A stretch of DNA of 33,202 nucleotides. It comes from Shinella lacus (GTDB lineage: Bacteria; Pseudomonadota; Alphaproteobacteria; Rhizobiales; Rhizobiaceae). Of this stretch, positions 15,989-24,060 are shown piece after piece. A program made the position numbers and the translations under genes. Location of the stretch: assembly GCF_010994755.1 (NCBI RefSeq), contig NZ_WHSB02000028.1:1-33202 (forward strand). Reading direction: 5' to 3'. The notes under the pieces are model-generated. The model saw only the letters and a program-made list of their open reading frames with translations, searched no databases and was not told the origin of the DNA. How positions within the stretch are numbered: the stretch's first letter is position 1; each line of letters opens with the position of its first letter.

Positions 15989-16297
15989 ATGGCCGACGAC
16001 AGCACGATCACCATCCGCGCCACGTTCGAAACACGAGAAGCCGCCGATCTTGCGGTCGAACACCTGGTCCAGCAGTGTGGGGTTTCGCGGCCGGACATTT
16101 TCGTTCAGTCAGCAAAATCCGAGAATAGCGCCGGAATTTCACCCTCCGGCGGTGATGCCTCCCATGAGGAAGGAGCTCGCAGCGATGCCAAGCTCGCAGG
16201 CGAAATCGAAGTCTCTGCCGATATCGCCGTAAGCCAGATCGCTGCCGTTCAGCGCAGCCTGGGTGAGGCGGGCGCGATACGCGTGTCTGGCCGCTGA
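15989..16297 (+). CDS. Small conserved hypothetical protein (stress-type repeat)
   Basis: A 102-residue protein. The N-terminal ITIRATFETREAADLAVEHL followed by a GVSRPDIFV strand resembles the ferredoxin-like half-repeat of 17M-like stress proteins. An acidic, Ser/Gly-rich linker (about 42-70) comes next and a second short repeat ends in GAIRVSGR. ATG 15989 has GGGAGA about 7 bases upstream. It is divergent from dinB. The function is unknown; the resemblance to the protein at 1069-1662 is only in the N-terminal pattern. Confidence 0.6.
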   Translation: MADDSTITIRATFETREAADLAVEHLVQQCGVSRPDIFVQSAKSENSAGISPSGGDASHEEGARSDAKLAGEIEVSADIAVSQIAAVQRSLGEAGAIRVSGR

Positions 16298-16353
16298 GTA
16301 TTTCTGTTCGGCACTCAGCCGACCCAGTATTGTGTGCGTAGGGTGACAAGCCA

Positions 16354-16578
16354 ATGGTCGACACTCTTTCGACATACCGTTCCAAGCGCGATTTCAAGAA
16401 GACGGCCGAGCCGAGTGGCGAGGCTTCCGTCAAGGCGTCGAATCGCCGGCGGTTCGTCATCCAGAAGCACGACGCGACGCGGTTGCACTACGATCTCCGG
16501 CTCGAACTCGACGGCGTCTTCAAATCCTGGGCGGTGACGAAAGGGCCTTCGCCCGATCCACACGACAAAAGACGAAGC
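16354..16578 (+). pseudogene. ligD: ligD N-terminal fragment (DNA ligase D phosphoesterase domain), truncated
   Basis: From ATG 16354 the first about 73 residues match the 3'-phosphoesterase domain of LigD, the NHEJ ligase: [17 protein letters not shown], then [20 protein letters not shown] and [17 protein letters not shown]. After DKR the match stops abruptly although the frame stays open to 16875 with meaningless sequence. A full LigD would be about 600-900 residues, so this is a remnant. The neighbouring +1 frame from 16538 to 16735 reads open with plausible coding character ([19 protein letters not shown]), which suggests that a foreign fragment was joined here by deletion or insertion. 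Confidence 0.8.
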
Positions 16579-17051
16579 TTTCGAGATTCTCGGGCTGCAC
16601 GACTGGGACGCGCTAGAAGCCATCTGTACCATTCTTGCAGAGCGGGATGCTGTCGAAGAGTGCCTGCATTTTGCTCACATCTCCATTGGGTGGGCGACTA
16701 TGGAAGCTATTGTCGGCACGCAACCCAAGGGGTAAATCCGTCTTTCCATTATTTCGTTCCGAAACCAAACCGTCCCCTTCGGCCCCAATTGGCCGTTCTC
16801 CGGACGAGAACGACCTTCATAGATAAGCATTTTCAGCGCCTTAGCTCGATGGAAACGCAGGGTCGGAAGTTCTGATCCCTTCAAGACCAATCGTTGGAAC
16901 TCGCAGCGGATATATTTCGAGTACTTGGATCGCATTTCGTCGAGATCGTGTCGATTATTCAAATTGGCTTTAACCGAGGCTTCCGTGCAGATGACTTGAG
17001 TGTGGCGCAGAATTGGGCCACGACCTGCAAATCACCATCAGGTCCGAATAT
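16579..17051. other. Non-coding junction region with a tRNA-like repeat
   Basis: About 470 bases between the ligD remnant and the end of the catabolic operon. It holds an unidentified fragment in one frame up to 16735, the degenerate tRNA-like repeat at 16801-16886, and nothing else I can support. Base composition is lower in GC than the flanking genes. Confidence 0.45.
16801..16886 (+). repeat. Degenerate tRNA-like repeat, copy 1
   Basis: The segment shares an extended alignment with 32326-32410: CGGAC..., CGACCTTC, ATTTTCAG, GCCTTAGCTC, CAGGGTCG, GTTC, GATCC and TTCAAGA in the same order. GCCTTAGCTC resembles a tRNA acceptor/D-arm start and GGTCGNANGTTCNNATCC a T-arm, but the anticodon arm is missing. 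Shorter relatives of the 3' half lie at 25175, 25853 and 26529. Confidence 0.6.
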
Positions 17052-18959
17052 TTATTCTCGATCTATCTTCGTTATGCCCGGCACACCGTCCGGCCTGATT
17101 TGCCGCTTTTGGGCAGCAATGCGAAAGATCGCATTGGCGGCGCCATAGCCGCGATAACCGCGCCGTTCGACGATCTCGAAGAAAAAGCCCTCGCCATATA
17201 CAGAACTGTAGAGCTGGAGATACTCGCCGTGCTCGTCACGGTCATAGAGGATGTCAGACGCTCGGAGACTATCGGTGAATTCGGCATCGAGGCCGAAGCG
17301 AGCCTCGACATCGTCGTAATAGTTGCGGCTGATTTTCAGGCTTCTGAAGCCGTTCTTGGTCAAGGCGTTGGCCGTCGCGAAGATGTCCGCTGTCTGGAAA
17401 GCGATATGCTGGATGGCGGGACCGAAATTCTCGGCGATGAAATGGCCGGCCAGGGTGCGGCGGTTTTCGGCACCGTTCAGGGTGATGCGAAGGCCGCCTG
17501 AAGGGTCGGCAACCACCTGGCTGCGAACCATGCCGGCCGGGTCGATCACATCGAAAACCGGGGTTTTCTCGATCGCGAGAAGGGACGTGTAGAACAACAC
17601 GGCCGTAGGCAGTTCTCCGTATTCTACAGTCTGGGCGATGTGGTCGATGCCGAGGAGCCCGGCCGGGGCGTCAGTGTGGGCAGGCTTGATGGGTTCGAAT
17701 TCCGTCTGCCAGATCCGCGACAGCGAAGGGCTTGCGTCAAGAAAATAAATGACGCTGCCGCCGGGACCATAGATTGCCGGCATCGCCGTTTCGCCCGGAC
17801 CGGGAGATTGCGTGAAGGCGCCGGCACCAAGGCCGAGCGCACGCGCAAGCGCGCCTACCGCGTCCGATACCTGAAGCCCTATGGCATAGGCTGTCGTACC
17901 GTGGAAATTATAGGATGCGCCGGCATAGCCAGCCGTCTCGGTATTCACGACGATGCGGATCTCGCCCTGCTGGTAGACTGTCACGGACTTGCTGCGATGG
18001 CGGGCGGTCGGAACAAACCCCATGGATGCGAGAAGCCCGAGGATCTCACCCTTCTCGTCGCCATCCGTGACAAATTCGATAAAAGCGACCTTGCCCACGG
18101 CCATGCGATCCGGCATGTCGGGCAGCGGGATGCGGGCATCCGGCTCACGGCGACGAACCTGATCTCCAAGATGGATCAGGGACCGGTAGCCATCCTGCGC
18201 GATCTGACGTGGCGAGCCGGCACGGAACTGGTCGTTGAAGATCTCCAGCGAGAAATACCCGTCATACCCGGTGGCGGCCACCGAGCGTGTGAAATCCGTG
18301 ACGGGAAGGTCACCTTCGCCCGGCATGTTGCGATAATGCCGGCTCCAGTAGAGCACGTCCATGTCGATCAACGGCGCATCTGCAAGCTGCACGAAGAAGA
18401 TCTTGTCACGCGGGATGGAACGGATCGAACCGACATCGATCTTGCGTGCCAGGGTGTGAAAACTGTCGAGGATCAGGCCGACATTGGCGTGGTCGGCGCG
18501 GCGAACCACCTCCCAGGCGTCTCGATGATCGTTTACGTATCGTCCCCAGGCCAGTGCCTCGTAGCCGATGCGCAGTCCCCGTTTTGCGGCACGTTCCCCC
18601 AGTTCATGGAAATCCGCAGCCGCGCGATCAATGCCTCCCAGGGACGCCGGGGAGACATTCGAGCAGACCAGAACGAGATCGGCGCCGAGTTCCTGCATGA
18701 CATCGAACTTGCGTTCGGCTCGATCGAAAGCCCGGTCGCGTTGCGTATTGGGCATACCCTCGAAATCGCGGAATGGCTGGAAGAGGGTGATGTGTAGGCC
18801 CTGGTCGCGCACCATCCCTCCGACGTCGCGTGGACTGGCGTCGTAGACGAGCAGGTCGTTCTCGAAAATCTCGACGCCGTCGAAACCCGCCGCCGCGATG
18901 GCGGCAAGTTTCTCGTCCAGTGCGCCGCTGATCGAAACGGTTGCAATCGACGTCTTCAT
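17052..18959 (-). CDS. quiC: 3-dehydroshikimate dehydratase fused to an HPPD-like domain (QuiC type)
   Basis: A 635-residue two-domain protein. Residues 1-280 form a sugar-phosphate isomerase/epimerase-like TIM barrel that dehydrates 3-dehydroshikimate to protocatechuate. The expected metal ligands appear as Glu134 (GYEAL), Asp165 (LILDSFH), Gln191 (FVQLADAP) and Glu239 (FSLEIFND). Residues about 285-635 are a vicinal-oxygen-chelate domain like 4-hydroxyphenylpyruvate dioxygenase, with a complete His440 (GIDHIA), His518 (IQHIAFQT), Glu595 (FFFEIVERRG) set. This is the architecture described for the Pseudomonas enzyme QuiC1. The longer open frame upstream overlaps aroE; ATG 18959 has a perfect AGGAGG. 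It is the last gene of the quinate/shikimate operon. Confidence 0.9.
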   Translation of the reverse strand: MKTSIATVSISGALDEKLAAIAAAGFDGVEIFENDLLVYDASPRDVGGMVRDQGLHITLFQPFRDFEGMPNTQRDRAFDRAERKFDVMQELGADLVLVCSNVSPASLGGIDRAAADFHELGERAAKRGLRIGYEALAWGRYVNDHRDAWEVVRRADHANVGLILDSFHTLARKIDVGSIRSIPRDKIFFVQLADAPLIDMDVLYWSRHYRNMPGEGDLPVTDFTRSVAATGYDGYFSLEIFNDQFRAGSPRQIAQDGYRSLIHLGDQVRRREPDARIPLPDMPDRMAVGKVAFIEFVTDGDEKGEILGLLASMGFVPTARHRSKSVTVYQQGEIRIVVNTETAGYAGASYNFHGTTAYAIGLQVSDAVGALARALGLGAGAFTQSPGPGETAMPAIYGPGGSVIYFLDASPSLSRIWQTEFEPIKPAHTDAPAGLLGIDHIAQTVEYGELPTAVLFYTSLLAIEKTPVFDVIDPAGMVRSQVVADPSGGLRITLNGAENRRTLAGHFIAENFGPAIQHIAFQTADIFATANALTKNGFRSLKISRNYYDDVEARFGLDAEFTDSLRASDILYDRDEHGEYLQLYSSVYGEGFFFEIVERRGYRGYGAANAIFRIAAQKRQIRPDGVPGITKIDRE

Positions 18960-18984
18960 CTGGCCCTCCTTCGAAGATTGGTTG

Positions 18985-19851
18985 CTATGGCACCTCTGCC
19001 GCGAGCGCTGCGCGGAATGTGGCGAGCATGCGCTCGACATCCGGCTCGCGGCCGGTGAACAGCCGGAATGCCCCGGCCGCCTGGAACACCGCCATGCCGC
19101 CGCCGTCGAGCACGCGGCAGCCGCGCGACCGCGCCAGCGACAGCAGGGCGGTTTCGATCGGGAAATAGACGATATCCGCGACCCAGTGTTGGTTGGCCAG
19201 CAGCGTCGGGTCGAGTGGAAGACCGGGATGCGCGTCCATGCCGATTGGCGTCGCATTGATCAGGCCATCCGCTTTGGCCGCTGCCTCGGCGAGATCCGTC
19301 GTCACGATCGCGAAATCGCGATCAGCACGGCGGTTTAGGGATTGCGCCAGCGCCTTGGCTTGGGGGACGTTGACATCACTCAGCAACAGTCTGTCGACAC
19401 CCATGCGGAGCGCTGCATGCGCAACGGCCGCACCCGCGCCACCAGCGCCGAGTTGCAGCACGGTGTCGATGGCGGCGTCGGGCAGGCCGCGACGAAAGCT
19501 CTCCATGAAGCCAGACCAGTCCGTGTTGTGACCTGTCCGTCGCCCCTCCCTGAAGACAACCGTGTTGACGGCGCCGAGCTGGCGGGCGTCCTCGGAAAGA
19601 TCGTCGAGCAGCGGGATGACGCGCTGCTTACAAGGATGAGTGATGTTGATGCCATCGAAACCCGCGGCTTCCGCCTCCGCGAGCAGGGTGGGCAGTGCAG
19701 ATGGTGCAAGACCTCGTGCATCGAGACCGATAAGCTCGTAGGAGAGTTCAAGACCCTGCGAGGCTGCTTCCGTTTCGTGCAGCATGGGAGATTTCGACTG
19801 CCCGATCCCGGTGCCGATCAACCCGACTCTTATCTCGCGCGGCTGCGACAT
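18985..19851 (-). CDS. Shikimate/quinate dehydrogenase (AroE family, catabolic)
   Basis: A 288-residue AroE-like enzyme that oxidises shikimate to 3-dehydroshikimate or quinate to 3-dehydroquinate. It shows the substrate-binding SKSPMLHE (about 19-26), the catalytic Lys75 in NITHPCKQ and Asp111 in HNTDWSGF, and a nucleotide-binding GAGGAGAAVAH. The strand after the glycine loop ends in LLLSDVN; an Asp there usually favours NAD+ over NADP+, which fits catabolism. NITHPCKQ rather than NVTxPxK is common among quinate/shikimate dehydrogenases. It lies between aroQ (7 bases) and quiC (25 bases), so all three are one transcript. Confidence 0.9.
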   Translation of the reverse strand: MSQPREIRVGLIGTGIGQSKSPMLHETEAASQGLELSYELIGLDARGLAPSALPTLLAEAEAAGFDGINITHPCKQRVIPLLDDLSEDARQLGAVNTVVFREGRRTGHNTDWSGFMESFRRGLPDAAIDTVLQLGAGGAGAAVAHAALRMGVDRLLLSDVNVPQAKALAQSLNRRADRDFAIVTTDLAEAAAKADGLINATPIGMDAHPGLPLDPTLLANQHWVADIVYFPIETALLSLARSRGCRVLDGGGMAVFQAAGAFRLFTGREPDVERMLATFRAALAAEVP

Positions 19852-19858
19852 CGGCCGG

Positions 19859-20293
19859 TCACCTCGATTTCACCATGTCGAGCAAAGCTCGCACGGCGAT
19901 GGGATATCCCTTGGCGCCGAGACCGGCGATGACTGCGGTTGCGGCACGCGACATCAGAGACTTCTGATAGATGTCTTCGCGGCGGTGGATATTGGAAATG
20001 TGAAGCTCGATGATTGGGCGCGGAAACATCTTCAATGCGTCGAGGACCGGGATCGAGTTGAAGCTGAGGCCGGCGGGATTGATGATGATACCGGCGGCGG
20101 AAACATCAATCGCTTCGTGGATCCAGTCGACGAGCTGGTATTCGGCGTTGGACTGACGGAATTCTATCGGGTGATCGCCAGCGGCCTGCCGGCTCCAGAT
20201 CTCGATCTCGGCGAGCGTGGTCGAGCCATAGATGTCGGGCTCTCGTTTGCCGAGGCGGTTGAGGTTGGGGCCGTTGAGAATATAGATGGTCAT
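19859..20293 (-). CDS. aroQ: Type II 3-dehydroquinate dehydratase
   Basis: A 144-residue type II dehydroquinase, normal length, that converts 3-dehydroquinate to 3-dehydroshikimate. NGPNLNRLGKREPDIYG gives Arg17 and the catalytic Tyr22; QSNAEYQLVDWIHEA, IINPAGLSFNS, and ELHISNIHRRE with His98 follow. The usual NPxAxTHTS/NPGAYTHYS motif is NPAGLSFNS here, so the conserved His is Asn79. This could tune specificity or mark a divergent catabolic subgroup. ATG 20293 starts the family-typical ILNGPNLN; the open frame further upstream is a shadow of dctM. It follows dctM by 17 bases. Confidence 0.88.
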   Translation of the reverse strand: MTIYILNGPNLNRLGKREPDIYGSTTLAEIEIWSRQAAGDHPIEFRQSNAEYQLVDWIHEAIDVSAAGIIINPAGLSFNSIPVLDALKMFPRPIIELHISNIHRREDIYQKSLMSRAATAVIAGLGAKGYPIAVRALLDMVKSR

Positions 20294-20310
20294 GATTGCT
20301 CTCCGTTCCG

Positions 20311-21612
20311 TCAGCCGCCATAACCGGCCATGCGCGGCAGCCACAGCACGAGTTCGGGGAAGAAGGTGATGAGCGCGAGACACAGCACCATCCATGCAAG
20401 GAAGGGCATGCAATCGCGGATGATGCTGCGCATTGGCGAGCCGGAAATGTTGGTCATGATGAAAAGCAACAGGCCATAGGGTGGGGTCACCAGCCCGAGC
20501 ATGATGTTGACGACCACGACCACGCCGAAATGGACGAGATCGATGCCGAGCGCCTGTGCCGTCGGGATGAACACCGGCACGATGATCAGAAGCACTGCCG
20601 TGCCTTCGAGCACGCAACCGAGCAGCAGCAGGATGGCATTGACCAGCAGCAGGAACTGCCACCAGTTGAGGTCCCAGCTTGTCAGGATCGCGCGTAGCGA
20701 TTCCGGAAGATTCTCGATCGTGACGACATAGTTGAACACCAGCGCGCCGCCGATCATCATGCCGATCGAGGCCGAAGTCTTGGCGCTGACCAGTACGGCA
20801 TTGTAGCCCTCGCGCAATGTCAGGCTGCGGTAGATGACCGTCGAGACGATGACTGCGTAGGCTGCGGCGAGTGCGGCGGCTTCGGTGGGCGTCGTGACGC
20901 CGGAATAGATGCAGCCAAGAAGGATGACGGGCATCAGTAGTGTCGGAAAGGCCTGCCACGTGATGCGTGGAACATCCTTCAGCGGCACCGGCTCTTCCAC
21001 AGGGAAATTCTTCCGCCGCGCGTCCCAGCCCACCTGCAGCATCTGCATCGCCGTCATGATCAGACCTGGCACGACGCCACCGAGGAAGAGGTAGCCGATC
21101 GATGCATCGGAGACGAGTGCGTAGATCACCATCGGGATAGAGGGGGGCAGGATTGGGCCGATGACGGCCGTAACCGCAGTGAGCGCCGCCGCATAGCTCG
21201 GCGTGTAGCGGTTCTCGCGCGTCATCATGTTCTGCATCATCCGGCCGGAGCCGGCGGCATCGGCGATGGCCGATCCGGACATGCCGGCGAAGATCAGACT
21301 CTGGATGACGTTGACCTGGGCAAGACCGCCACGAAAACGCCCAACCAGAACATTGCAGAAGCGCAGGAGCCGTTCCGTCATCGAGCCGGAATTCATGATC
21401 TCCGCGGCAAATATGAAGAGCGGCACGGCGAGAATGATGTAATTGGAATACATGCCATTGAGGAACTGCTCGGCGACCGTACCCATATCCATGCCGGCCA
21501 TCCAGAGATAGAGGATGGAGCCGCAGATCATGGACAGACCAATCGGCATTCCAAGCAGCGCGAGTGCTGTGATCACAACGATGGCGATCGAAAATGGACT
21601 GGTGAAATTCAT
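20311..21612 (-). CDS. dctM: TRAP transporter large permease (DctM)
   Basis: A 433-residue membrane protein with about 12 hydrophobic helices, the standard size of the TRAP large subunit (IT superfamily). Conserved segments include AVPLFIFAAEIMNSG, FAGMSGSAIADAAGSG, and ILPPSIPMVIYAL, plus TPPYGLLLFI near the C-terminus. With DctQ it forms the Na+-driven pore that receives solute from the DctP receptor. Its ATG overlaps the dctQ stop (ATGA at 21609-21612). Gene order and neighbours point to quinate, shikimate or a related acid as substrate. Confidence 0.92.
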   Translation of the reverse strand: MNFTSPFSIAIVVITALALLGMPIGLSMICGSILYLWMAGMDMGTVAEQFLNGMYSNYIILAVPLFIFAAEIMNSGSMTERLLRFCNVLVGRFRGGLAQVNVIQSLIFAGMSGSAIADAAGSGRMMQNMMTRENRYTPSYAAALTAVTAVIGPILPPSIPMVIYALVSDASIGYLFLGGVVPGLIMTAMQMLQVGWDARRKNFPVEEPVPLKDVPRITWQAFPTLLMPVILLGCIYSGVTTPTEAAALAAAYAVIVSTVIYRSLTLREGYNAVLVSAKTSASIGMMIGGALVFNYVVTIENLPESLRAILTSWDLNWWQFLLLVNAILLLLGCVLEGTAVLLIIVPVFIPTAQALGIDLVHFGVVVVVNIMLGLVTPPYGLLLFIMTNISGSPMRSIIRDCMPFLAWMVLCLALITFFPELVLWLPRMAGYGG

Positions 21613-22121
21613 ACGCCGGAACTCGCCTTGGTGGGATCGTAGGCCTCCGGCGCCTTGCCGAAGACGGAAGTCCAGCCGATCCAGAGATGGCGGACGATCA
21701 GGGCGACGGCGAAGACGATGTAGATCGAATAGAGCCAGTCGAAGCGAATGCCGAGATAGGCAGTCTTCTCCACCTTCATGAAGGTGACATAGTCAAAGGC
21801 AGCGGGCAGGCCAAGCGCGAAGAGGGCGACGAGGATCACCGCGGTGATCAAAGCCATGATCCTTCGCGCCCGTTCTCCGACTGATGCGTAGACCAAGTCG
21901 AAGCGCATTTCTTCGGAATCACGCACGATGAAGGATGCCCCGAACAGCACAAGCCAGATCCAGAGCACGACGCTGATCTCATGCGTCCAACCGATCGGCA
22001 GGTTGAGAACGTAGCGTGACACGATCTGGATCATGAAGACGATGAACATGGCAAGCAGCAGCAACACCGACACGTCTTCCGCGCGCCGCCTCAGCCAATC
22101 GAAAAGTCTGGAATGTGTCAT
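21609..22121 (-). CDS. dctQ: TRAP transporter small permease (DctQ)
   Basis: A 170-residue protein with four predicted transmembrane helices (about 17-37, 48-66, 87-108 and 128-147). QIVSRYVLNLPIGWTHEIS and WLVLFGASFIVRDSEEMRFD are the signature of the DctQ small subunit. It overlaps dctM by four bases and lies 63 bases after dctP. Confidence 0.9.
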   Translation of the reverse strand: MTHSRLFDWLRRRAEDVSVLLLLAMFIVFMIQIVSRYVLNLPIGWTHEISVVLWIWLVLFGASFIVRDSEEMRFDLVYASVGERARRIMALITAVILVALFALGLPAAFDYVTFMKVEKTAYLGIRFDWLYSIYIVFAVALIVRHLWIGWTSVFGKAPEAYDPTKASSGV

Positions 22122-22184
22122 GGGCTTTCCCGAGGCCGACGGATAGGGATACGGCCCGCGTTTGTCGCGAGCCGCAGCATGAGA

Positions 22185-23177
22185 TCAAAGCGCGGCGATG
22201 CGCTCGGCCATGCCTGCCGGCCAGTCCTTGGCGAGCGCGGATTCGGCATAGGCCTTCTGGACATGGACGCGGAAGGCTTCGATATCAGGCGCGTAGACGT
22301 CCAAGCCCTTTTCCTTGAACTCGGCGGCCAGTGCCTCTTCTTTCTTGACGTGCTCGGCGGTGCTCCACTCGATCGCCGCGTCGGCGGCGGCTTGCACCGT
22401 TTTCTGCTGCTCCGGGGAAAGGCCATCCCAGACCTTCTTCGACAACGTCAGCAGATCGAAGGCGACAAGGTGAGAGGTCAGCACGACCTGCTTCATCACC
22501 TCGAAGAACTTCATGTTCTGGACGTTGGGCAGCGGATTGTCCTGACCGTCGATCGCGCCGGTCTGGAGGCCGGTATAGACTTCGGCATAGGCCATCGGCG
22601 TCGGGTTCGCGCCGAGCGCGGTACCCAGGAACTGCCAGGCTTCACCGCCCGGCATGCGCAGCTTGACGCCAGCGAGATCGGCGGGAACGCTCACCTTCTT
22701 TGTCGTGTTGAGACCGACCTGCCGGGTGCCATAGAAGGTTGGTCCGAGAATCTTGATGCCGAGCTGGTCCTCGGCCATTTTCTTCATCTCGGCACCAGCA
22801 TCGCTCGCGAAGAAATTGGTCATGTGCGCCGAGTCCCGGAACAGGTAGCCGGACGTCAGGATCGACCAGGCGGGTACCTGATTGGAGACGTCCTGCGGCG
22901 CGATATTGCCCATTTCGAGATTGCCGCGCTGGAGCGCGACGAGTTCGGTGCCCTGCTTGAACAGGACGCCCCCGTAAAAGCCTTCGTATCGGAAGCCGGA
23001 GCCGATGCCTTCGACAAATTTCTTCATCATCTCGGCACGGATGTCCTGCTCCGAGAAGACGGCCGAGAACCGGATATGCAACGGCTCCTGGGCGTGCGCG
23101 AAGCGCGACAGGAACGGCGCGGCCAATGCGGCGGAACCGAGAGCGACGACACTGCGCCGGGTAAGTCTGGCAGCCAT
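22185..23177 (-). CDS. dctP: TRAP transporter solute-binding protein (DctP)
   Basis: A 330-residue periplasmic receptor. The N-terminus MAARLTRRSVVALGSAALAA carries a twin-arginine-like TRRSVV and a hydrophobic core, with likely cleavage after AHA (about residue 29). The mature part shows DctP landmarks: the helix GNLEMGNIAPQDV, LAGVKLRMPG with the carboxylate-binding Arg, and EVYTGLQTGAIDGQDNP. ATG 23177 is chosen because GGGAGGAG lies directly upstream and the signal peptide starts there. It is the first gene of the operon dctPQM-aroQ-aroE-quiC and diverges from two GntR regulators. Confidence 0.92.
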   Translation of the reverse strand: MAARLTRRSVVALGSAALAAPFLSRFAHAQEPLHIRFSAVFSEQDIRAEMMKKFVEGIGSGFRYEGFYGGVLFKQGTELVALQRGNLEMGNIAPQDVSNQVPAWSILTSGYLFRDSAHMTNFFASDAGAEMKKMAEDQLGIKILGPTFYGTRQVGLNTTKKVSVPADLAGVKLRMPGGEAWQFLGTALGANPTPMAYAEVYTGLQTGAIDGQDNPLPNVQNMKFFEVMKQVVLTSHLVAFDLLTLSKKVWDGLSPEQQKTVQAAADAAIEWSTAEHVKKEEALAAEFKEKGLDVYAPDIEAFRVHVQKAYAESALAKDWPAGMAERIAAL

Positions 23178-23278
23178 AATTTCTCCTCCCATTGATGATG
23201 ACGGCATTCCTCCTTGCCGCCCCTCCAAAAGCGAGACTGCCATCTGGCAAATTCGAAATCAACCACGGATTCTGTATT

Positions 23279-23308
23279 CATATGATATTTTTCATTTTAA
23301 CATATGAT
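23279..23308. promoter_or_regulatory. Repeated CATATGAT boxes, candidate GntR operator
   Basis: CATATGAT occurs at 23279-23286 and again at 23301-23308, 22 bases apart, in an AT-rich stretch between the divergent dctP and GntR genes. Each box is centred on the palindrome CATATG. FCD-type GntR proteins bind short palindromes in such positions; the assignment is by location. Confidence 0.5.
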
Positions 23309-23376
23309 TTGTAATTGAGCAGACATCTTGCGCAGACCCGGAGGTTCGGCTCAAATGCGTTTTGGGAGAGACTTTT

Positions 23377-24060
23377 ATGACCATCGCATTGTCACTGCCC
23401 GACACGGTCGGGGACCAGATCTATCACCGGCTTCGGAGCGACATTATCTTCGGCCGGCTGGAGCCGGAGAGAAAGCTGCGCCTGGAACAACTGCGTGGCC
23501 ATTATGCCGTGAGCGTTGCCACCCTGCGCGAAGTGTTGTTGCGGCTCGTCTCCGAGGGATTGATCCGCTTCGAAACGCAGAAAGGCTTCGAGGTCGCGCC
23601 GATCTCGGCCCGTGATCTTCGAGAAATCTCGGACATGCGCATCCTGCTCGAATGTCATGCGGTCGAGGCCTCCTTTGCGGCCGGAGACATCGAATGGGAG
23701 GCGGGCGTGGTGGCCGCGCACCACAAGCTGTCGCGGATGGAAGAGAAGATGCTCGCGGGCGACCGTACGGTCTCGGAGGTCTGGAAGCGTTACGATCGCG
23801 AATTCCATGTCGCGTTGATCGCCGCCTGCGGTTCGCAGGAGCTACTGGCCACGCACGACCGGATTTTCGACCGGTTCCTGAGATACCAGGTCCTGCTGGT
23901 CATGTTCCGCGGTTCGGTCGCGGCCGAAGAACATCACGAATTGCTGGAGTGTGGACTCAAGCGCGATATCCCCCGCGCCCAGGGGCTGTTGACGCGCCAT
24001 ATCGGTGCCTGCATCGATTACACCGTCGAACATGGTTTGCTGGCGGAGGGCGGTCGATGA
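23377..24060 (+). CDS. GntR-family regulator, FCD subfamily (first of a tandem pair)
   Basis: A 227-residue regulator. The winged helix-turn-helix (about 12-75) has QIYHRLRSDIIFGRLEPERK and a VATLREVLLRLVSEGLIRFE recognition region. The FCD domain (about 85-220) has the helical bundle with ligands such as DREFHVALIAACGS and the late RHIGACIDYT. ATG 23377 has GGGAG 8 bases upstream. It diverges from the TRAP/quinate operon and probably represses it until a pathway acid binds. The stop codon overlaps the ATG of an equally long paralogue, so the two are made in a coupled way. Confidence 0.9.
   Translation: MTIALSLPDTVGDQIYHRLRSDIIFGRLEPERKLRLEQLRGHYAVSVATLREVLLRLVSEGLIRFETQKGFEVAPISARDLREISDMRILLECHAVEASFAAGDIEWEAGVVAAHHKLSRMEEKMLAGDRTVSEVWKRYDREFHVALIAACGSQELLATHDRIFDRFLRYQVLLVMFRGSVAAEEHHELLECGLKRDIPRAQGLLTRHIGACIDYTVEHGLLAEGGR

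Noticed and set aside
16675..16962. Minus-strand 95-residue frame at the tRNA-like repeat
   Set aside because: Its apparent sequence conservation with the minus strand of 32326-32410 is explained by the DNA repeat, and the second copy has a stop in frame.
17640..18797. Large plus-strand frame of 385 residues
   Set aside because: It is the antisense shadow of the QuiC-type gene, whose catalytic residues are all in place.
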